Assembly (NCBI GenBank): GCA_016124575.1 | Contig: WGNM01000016.1 | Location: 1-64,000 of the forward strand | Direction of reading: 5' to 3' | DNA: 64,000 nt | Origin: Cryomorphaceae bacterium | GTDB lineage: Bacteria; Bacteroidota; Bacteroidia; Flavobacteriales_D; Sanyastnellaceae | Part shown: in pieces, positions 59,366 to 64,000 of the stretch | Position numbering within the stretch: the stretch's first letter is position 1 | Layout: each line of letters opens with the position of its first letter | Translations under genes and position numbers: made by a program | The notes under the pieces: model-generated | Told to the model about the DNA's origin: nothing | The model's input: the letters and a program-made list of their open reading frames with translations, nothing else | The model's database searches: none

Positions 59366-62260
59366 CTAGTTACAAATGGTACCAAATGAACTTAAAAACG
59401 CAAGCAAATCGGATGAATTGACAACGCCATCTTCGTTAATGTCGGCGGGACAATTGTTTGGTGCATCGAATAAACACGACAAGTCATCAACGGTAGCTGC
59501 AGGGTTGTAATTCGTAGCTGAAGGGTAACGACAGCCTGGAACAATACATGAGCCATCATCTGCGGTAGCTGCAGGATCGAAATTGGTTGCAGCCGGGTTT
59601 GTGCATCCAGGCACAGGACAGTTCGCATCGTAAGCACCGATGTTATACGGACTAGCTGCCTCAGCATTGGTTGCTACACCAGAATAGTTGTTCAAAGCAG
59701 CAATGCTCCAATTTGACTCGATGAAACCGCCATCAGGACCTGTTGCACAGTTGCGAGTGGCCCATGTAAGCACATATTCCCACGCAGTGCCTGTACCGTC
59801 AATATTGGCGTATCCAAATGCATCTGCAACTTGTCCGTTTTCAAAAAGTTCTACTGTATCATCTCCGTTGAAGTTCAAAACAGTGGTTACATAGTCGGCA
59901 GCAAAACCAAAGAATGAAAGGAAAACGGCTCCATCGTTTGCCAAATAAATGAAGTCGCCCGCACTTGCAGATACAGCAGGGAAAGAAAATTCTATTCCAT
60001 CTGACCCGTTACCGTTGCTCGCAACACCAATGCCGTACAAACTTAAATCTGCTATGTTCTCGGCAACATAAATCTCTATCGCTTTTGGCGTTCCACCAGG
60101 GTACATCACACCAGTAAGAATCAAACTGTTGGTGAGCGGAATTAGGGTTCCTGCACATCCACAGTCACCTTGAATTACATCTCCTGTAGTAAATGCATTG
60201 CCATCATCGCAGCCATCGCCTGGAAGAATACAAGACCCATCGTCAATACCAGCAGCGACATCGTAATTGCATGCCAAAGCATTTGTGCATCCTTCCAAAG
60301 GACAAACCAATGAATATGACCCAAGATCAAAAGGCAGCGGTGATCCTGCATTGGTTGTCTGACCAGAATAGGTGTTGTTCGGCGCTATTGTCCAATTTGA
60401 CTCTACAAATACATCACCATCAGGACCTGTAGAACAATTTCTGCTCGCCCATGTAATGACATACTCCCAAGTTGTTCCTGTACCATCAATGCTCACTTCT
60501 CCGAAAACATCGGTCACTTGACCCAATTCATAAATCTCTACCGCGTCATCACCATTGAAATTCACAAAGGAAGATTCATAAGTTGTTGTTATACCATAAA
60601 ATGCCTGACATTGTATGATGTTGTTCGTTACATAAATGAAATCTCCTGCGAAAGCGGCATCTGCTGGAAAGGCATACTCTTGTCCTTCTGATCCGCCGCC
60701 ATTGTTCGCTACGCTAAACCCATAAACACTCAAATCAGGAATGTCGTTCACAACATACAACTCAATGGTTTTACCAGTAGCACCTGGATACAACACACCT
60801 GTTAGTACAAGGCTATTCGAGGCTGGAGGAAATACTCCCGCACAAGAACAATCTCCTTGAATCACGTCGCCAGTAGAATAAGCATTTCCATCGTCACAAG
60901 AATCCCCTGCGAGTATGCATGTACCATCATCAACTGCAGCAAGGGCATCGTAGTTACACGCTGCAACGTTTGTGCATCCCAAAGCCGGACAAACCTCAGC
61001 GTAACTAGCAACAGGGAATGGTTGGGGAGTGGTAGCATTGTCAATTTGTCCTAGAAAAGCATCCAAAGCTCCAAATGTCCAGTTGCCTAAAACAAAAGTT
61101 CCCCCATCAGGGCCCGTTGCACAATTGCGCACAGCCCAGCTATTTGTGTATTCCCATGGCTGCCCGGTGCCGTCTACAGCGATTTCACCAAACGTATCGA
61201 TGACGGCTCCATTTTCAAAAATCTCAAATGCATCGTCACCGTTGAAGTTAACGGCAACACCTGCATCGGTATAGTCTGCTGCAAAACCAAAGAAAGCATC
61301 AAAAGCCACTAAATCATTGGCTACATAGATAAAGGTTCCGGCTGTAACAGCATCAGCTGGAAAGGTGTATTCCTCCCCATCTGTACCTCCGCCATTACCC
61401 GCAGAACCAATGCCGTAATTGCTCAAGTCGGCAATGTCGTTCACAACATACAGCTCTATCGCCTTTGGCGCAGCTCCTGCATAAATGATTCCTGTCAAGA
61501 TCAAACTGTTTGTCGTCGACACAGGTGTACCAGCACAAGTGCAATTGGATTGAACAAGATCGTTCTCAGTTCCTGAGTTTCCATCGTCGCAGACATCGCC
61601 TATGAGCACACAACTGCCGTCATCAGCAGCAGCAGCAGCATCGTAGTTGCAAGCCGCAGGGTTGGTGCAACCGGGAGCCGGACAGCTTGGAACGTAAGCG
61701 CTTAGCTGGAATGGTGATGCTGAAGCGGCATTCGATGTTACTCCATTGTAGTTGTTTAAAGGGGCAACATCCCAATTTCCAAGGGTAAATACCGAACCAT
61801 CAGGCCCTGTGCCGCACACACGTGCCGCATACGTCAGGTTATAATCCCAAGGAGTTCCAGTACCGTCAACATTGATGTCGCCAAAGATATCGATGACGGT
61901 AGCTCCTTCAAAAAGCTCAATCGCATCGTCTCCATTGAAGTTCACCGTTGCCGATTCGTAATCTGCTGTGCCACCATAGTAAGTTGTGAAATCAGCAAAA
62001 CTATTCGTGAGATAGATAAACTGTCCGGCAGTTACAGCATCGGCAGGAAACGTATATTCTATTCCATCTGTTCCTCCTCCGTTGTTCGCGACGCCCATGC
62101 CATAAATGGAAAGGTCAGGGATGTCGTTCACAACATACAACTCTATTGTTTTTGGTGTAGCACCCGGATATAGAATCCCTGTTAGGATCAAATCCTGGGC
62201 GTGAAGCATACAAACCGACAATGTCAGCAGCAGCGTAGCAATTAAGTATTTAATTTTCAT
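59366..62260 (-). CDS. Secreted protein of four lamin-tail-like repeats with dockerin-like C terminus
   Basis: 964 aa. Signal peptide 1-22 ending LHAQ. Four tandem units of about 230 residues (about 23-250, 251-481, 482-710, 711-895), each with a lamin-tail-like beta domain (start LILTGxxYxGA, later VNFNGDDA and TGPDG), a Cys-bounded GCTNxAACNYD...DDGSC motif and, in the first three, a CDDGN...CxCAG motif. The last ~65 residues contain two more Cys repeats and one dockerin-like unit, ADINEDGVVNSSDLLAFL. No classical T9SS tail or enzyme motif. Probable surface or matrix protein. Confidence 0.8.
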   Translation of the reverse strand: MKIKYLIATLLLTLSVCMLHAQDLILTGILYPGATPKTIELYVVNDIPDLSIYGMGVANNGGGTDGIEYTFPADAVTAGQFIYLTNSFADFTTYYGGTADYESATVNFNGDDAIELFEGATVIDIFGDINVDGTGTPWDYNLTYAARVCGTGPDGSVFTLGNWDVAPLNNYNGVTSNAASASPFQLSAYVPSCPAPGCTNPAACNYDAAAAADDGSCVLIGDVCDDGNSGTENDLVQSNCTCAGTPVSTTNSLILTGIIYAGAAPKAIELYVVNDIADLSNYGIGSAGNGGGTDGEEYTFPADAVTAGTFIYVANDLVAFDAFFGFAADYTDAGVAVNFNGDDAFEIFENGAVIDTFGEIAVDGTGQPWEYTNSWAVRNCATGPDGGTFVLGNWTFGALDAFLGQIDNATTPQPFPVASYAEVCPALGCTNVAACNYDALAAVDDGTCILAGDSCDDGNAYSTGDVIQGDCSCAGVFPPASNSLVLTGVLYPGATGKTIELYVVNDIPDLSVYGFSVANNGGGSEGQEYAFPADAAFAGDFIYVTNNIIQCQAFYGITTTYESSFVNFNGDDAVEIYELGQVTDVFGEVSIDGTGTTWEYVITWASRNCSTGPDGDVFVESNWTIAPNNTYSGQTTNAGSPLPFDLGSYSLVCPLEGCTNALACNYDVAAGIDDGSCILPGDGCDDGNAFTTGDVIQGDCGCAGTLIPLTNSLILTGVMYPGGTPKAIEIYVAENIADLSLYGIGVASNGNGSDGIEFSFPAVSASAGDFIYLANDGAVFLSFFGFAADYVTTVLNFNGDDTVELFENGQVADAFGYANIDGTGTAWEYVLTWATRNCATGPDGGFIESNWSIAALNNYSGVATNAEAASPYNIGAYDANCPVPGCTNPAATNFDPAATADDGSCIVPGCRYPSATNYNPAATVDDLSCLFDAPNNCPADINEDGVVNSSDLLAFLSSFGTICN

Positions 62261-62294
62261 GACTAGTGATTTTGGTTATTAAACTTTATAGTAG

Positions 62295-63533
62295 TTAGAA
62301 TCGTACTTGAAACATGATGGTTCCGAGAATTGTCTTTACTTCACTTGCACCAGTCATTTGTGAAACTGATCCATGAAGCTTTAGATTATTCCCTTTGAGG
62401 TATCGCGTCAATCCAAGTGAGAGTTCGCTATTCTCGCCAATAATCGAATTGGGATTGAATTCAAACTCTGGCTGCAATGCTGCATACCTTACATTTACTC
62501 CGTATCCGCTTTTGGTGGTATATCCCAAATCCCCATGGTAGCCTCTTCCCAATGCTAAAAACTGACTAATCTGAGTCGGTAAAAGCGGTGCCTGACCAAG
62601 TTGATCAGTATATGTCTGTTGCAACGAGGTTGCAGTAGCTACTAGGTATTCACCCAACAGTGAGAACCCCTTGTATTTAAAAAGAAAATCGCCATACAAC
62701 TTTCGATAATCGGGCAGTTGAGCTGTACCCTCTGCGTTGAATATGAAAAACTCTCCATGTCCTTCACCGGTCACGCCACTGGCGCCATCGTTGTAACTTG
62801 CGGCAGCCCCGATAACCAATTTCGGTTTTTCTTCATGACTTAGATCTGCAATTATTTCTTGGTTAGAATCTTTGAATTTACCTAGTGGATAAATATCAAG
62901 TCTAGCCGCATATTTCAAGCCACCCAAGTCAACGTCTCTCGAATCTGTACCAAAGGAATTACGGCCATCACCAGAGGTAACGGCTATCGAAGGTTCGACA
63001 ATAAAATTATCATTTCCAAAGCTCGAATTTATATACAAACCAAATTCTCGTCCGGAACGGCTATAGGCTGTACTAAGCAGACTTCGATTTAAAAAAGTAA
63101 GTTGATCTTCCATTACCAGCATCTCGCGGTTATTGCCGATGCTCTGCTTCTGTCCGATGGTGATGACGGTCGAGGGATGAATGTGATAAGCTACCCATGC
63201 ATCTAGCAAAGCTTGGTTAGAACTGAAATCAGCTTGAATGAAAAAGCTAACTTTCTCGTTTTTTGCATTTCCAGAGACATTGAAATAGGAGCGTCGGGCA
63301 TTTAAGAAATAATCGGTTTCGTTTCCACCTACCTGCATGAAACCCACTGCTGGTTGAAGCATCCCGCCTATGGCGAATTGATAAGCGCCATCCTGAGTAC
63401 TGATCGTCAATCCGCTCCCCAATTCGAAACCCACGGTCGAAACAGATCCGTTGTCTTGGGCAATCGTTTCAGTGCTCAATGCAATCAATATAACAACGGC
63501 ACAGCGTGCTATAAATATCCTACTTACTTTCAT
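62295..63533 (-). CDS. Phosphate-selective porin O/P-family outer-membrane protein
   Basis: 412 aa with a signal peptide to about residue 25, followed by a beta-strand-rich porin body: FAIGGMLQPAVGFMQVG, RRSYFNVSGNAKNEKVSFFIQADF, VTIGQKQSIGNNREM and a C-terminal aromatic end, FQVRF. This is the layout of OprP/OprO-type porins in Bacteroidota. It overlaps the M14-like gene by 14 bp. Ion specificity cannot be read from sequence. Confidence 0.85.
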   Translation of the reverse strand: MKVSRIFIARCAVVILIALSTETIAQDNGSVSTVGFELGSGLTISTQDGAYQFAIGGMLQPAVGFMQVGGNETDYFLNARRSYFNVSGNAKNEKVSFFIQADFSSNQALLDAWVAYHIHPSTVITIGQKQSIGNNREMLVMEDQLTFLNRSLLSTAYSRSGREFGLYINSSFGNDNFIVEPSIAVTSGDGRNSFGTDSRDVDLGGLKYAARLDIYPLGKFKDSNQEIIADLSHEEKPKLVIGAAASYNDGASGVTGEGHGEFFIFNAEGTAQLPDYRKLYGDFLFKYKGFSLLGEYLVATATSLQQTYTDQLGQAPLLPTQISQFLALGRGYHGDLGYTTKSGYGVNVRYAALQPEFEFNPNSIIGENSELSLGLTRYLKGNNLKLHGSVSQMTGASEVKTILGTIMFQVRF

Positions 63534-64000
63534 TGTCTATACTTTTAAAATCTCCCTTGAGCCTATAAATAGGAAGTTCATCGCCCATTTCAACTTTCAA
63601 CAATCCAAATGATACGAAGCTGTTCTTAGCCTCTGGCTCGAAGAGTTCAATGGCAAGATTGGATCTGGATTGCTCCAGTAACAACACCTGCGTCCCTTGC
63701 GGAAATTCTTTTCTCGACATTTCGGTAGTGGTCGATACGTGCTGGCGAAACACTCCTTCGTACTTTTCCGAATCCTGACTTGAAGCAGTGGCGATGTATT
63801 TCTCGACTTCTAAAAACTGCGGCTGATCAATTGCCACAAGTGTGAAACCAAGTGTCAGCAGTTTTTCCGACAAGTCGGGATAACCAGGCAACAGCACATA
63901 GCCAACAGGTCGTGATCGCTTAAGTGTAGGTGTCGATTTGAATGCGTCATGTACCGTGACATCGAGCGATATCTCTTCATTCTTGTCTAAATCAATAAAG
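63520..64000 (-). CDS. M14-family zinc carboxypeptidase-like protein, C-terminal part
   Basis: About 160 codons to the window edge; the 5' part lies outside. The readable end has RPVGYVLLPGYPDLSEKL, FPQGTQVLLLEQSRSNLAIELFEPEAKNSFVSFGLL and a final LPIYRL, which is the typical tail of M14-like peptidases after the catalytic domain (ANL...LLEPES..S...GFFN, PVYRL). The catalytic zinc-binding residues would be upstream and are not visible. The GTG at 63897 is an internal codon, not a start. It precedes and overlaps the porin gene. Confidence 0.6.
   Translation of the reverse strand, partial: FIDLDKNEEISLDVTVHDAFKSTPTLKRSRPVGYVLLPGYPDLSEKLLTLGFTLVAIDQPQFLEVEKYIATASSQDSEKYEGVFRQHVSTTTEMSRKEFPQGTQVLLLEQSRSNLAIELFEPEAKNSFVSFGLLKVEMGDELPIYRLKGDFKSIDNESK

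Noticed and set aside
63895-63897. GTG at 63897 as start of the last gene
   Set aside because: The frame is open to the window edge and the family residues continue upstream (RPVGYV), so this is an internal valine codon.

Overview
This window comes from a member of the Bacteroidota, most likely the Flavobacteriales. Direct evidence is the 16S rRNA (its 5' end matches the Bacteroidota type), the promoter signature TTTG-N18/19-TAnnTTTG upstream of many genes, and several secreted proteins ending in type IX secretion (T9SS) sorting domains. It is a compact chromosomal segment with many 1-31 bp gene overlaps. No CRISPR array, prophage or plasmid backbone was seen.

Layout. 1-4870: an rRNA operon on the minus strand (partial 23S, tRNA-Ala, tRNA-Ile, 16S), driven by five tandem promoters carried on ~107 bp repeats. 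4940-8077: SCO1-like copper chaperone, amidohydrolase lipoprotein and SDR dehydrogenase. 8221-10380: secreted phospholipase D-type enzyme with a T9SS tail. 10370-12538: THUMP/RlmL-like RNA methyltransferase, SUI1-type factor and CPBP protease. 12610-14189: MopE-like secreted protein with a dockerin-like tail, then an O-methyltransferase. 14346-17281: sucC, an ABC ATPase and a T9SS cargo protein. 17507-23368: MarR regulator plus fadN-fadA-fadE for beta-oxidation. 23551-29186: two large T9SS-exported proteins. 29183-31387: DUF457 membrane protein and M42 aminopeptidase.

31388-38406 is a signalling island. One minus-strand unit encodes an E1/ThiF-like adenylating enzyme, a GNAT/autoinducer-synthase-like acyltransferase, a 7TMR-DISM histidine kinase, a receiver-histidine kinase and a lone receiver. 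Facing away from it are a receiver-like protein and a histidine-kinase-like protein that both look catalytically degenerate. This is the best candidate for an undescribed system: a home-made small molecule sensed by its own kinase cascade. 38399-40804 holds DUF4924, OmpH/Skp-like and DUF1853 genes. 40774-45504 is a LytS/LytTR-type two-component system with a 2TM protein, divergent from an outer-membrane beta-barrel receptor.

45501-46473 is a small IS1595-like element with terminal inverted repeats whose transposase seems to lack most of its catalytic triad. 46486-53251 encodes an MFS transporter, a FemAB/GNAT-like protein, two large membrane proteins (one YfhO-like) and DUF4834. 53716-56532 is carB, lacking the C-terminal regulatory domain. 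56729-64000 encodes an alpha/beta hydrolase, a secreted esterase-like protein, a four-fold repeated lamin-tail-like surface protein, a phosphate-selective-type porin and the end of a probable M14 carboxypeptidase.

A short dockerin-like motif recurs in three unlinked secreted proteins (12610, 57596, 59366) that lack classical T9SS tails. Eight genes carry an exact TAnnTTTG element 14-17 nt before the ATG, which implies very short mRNA leaders.
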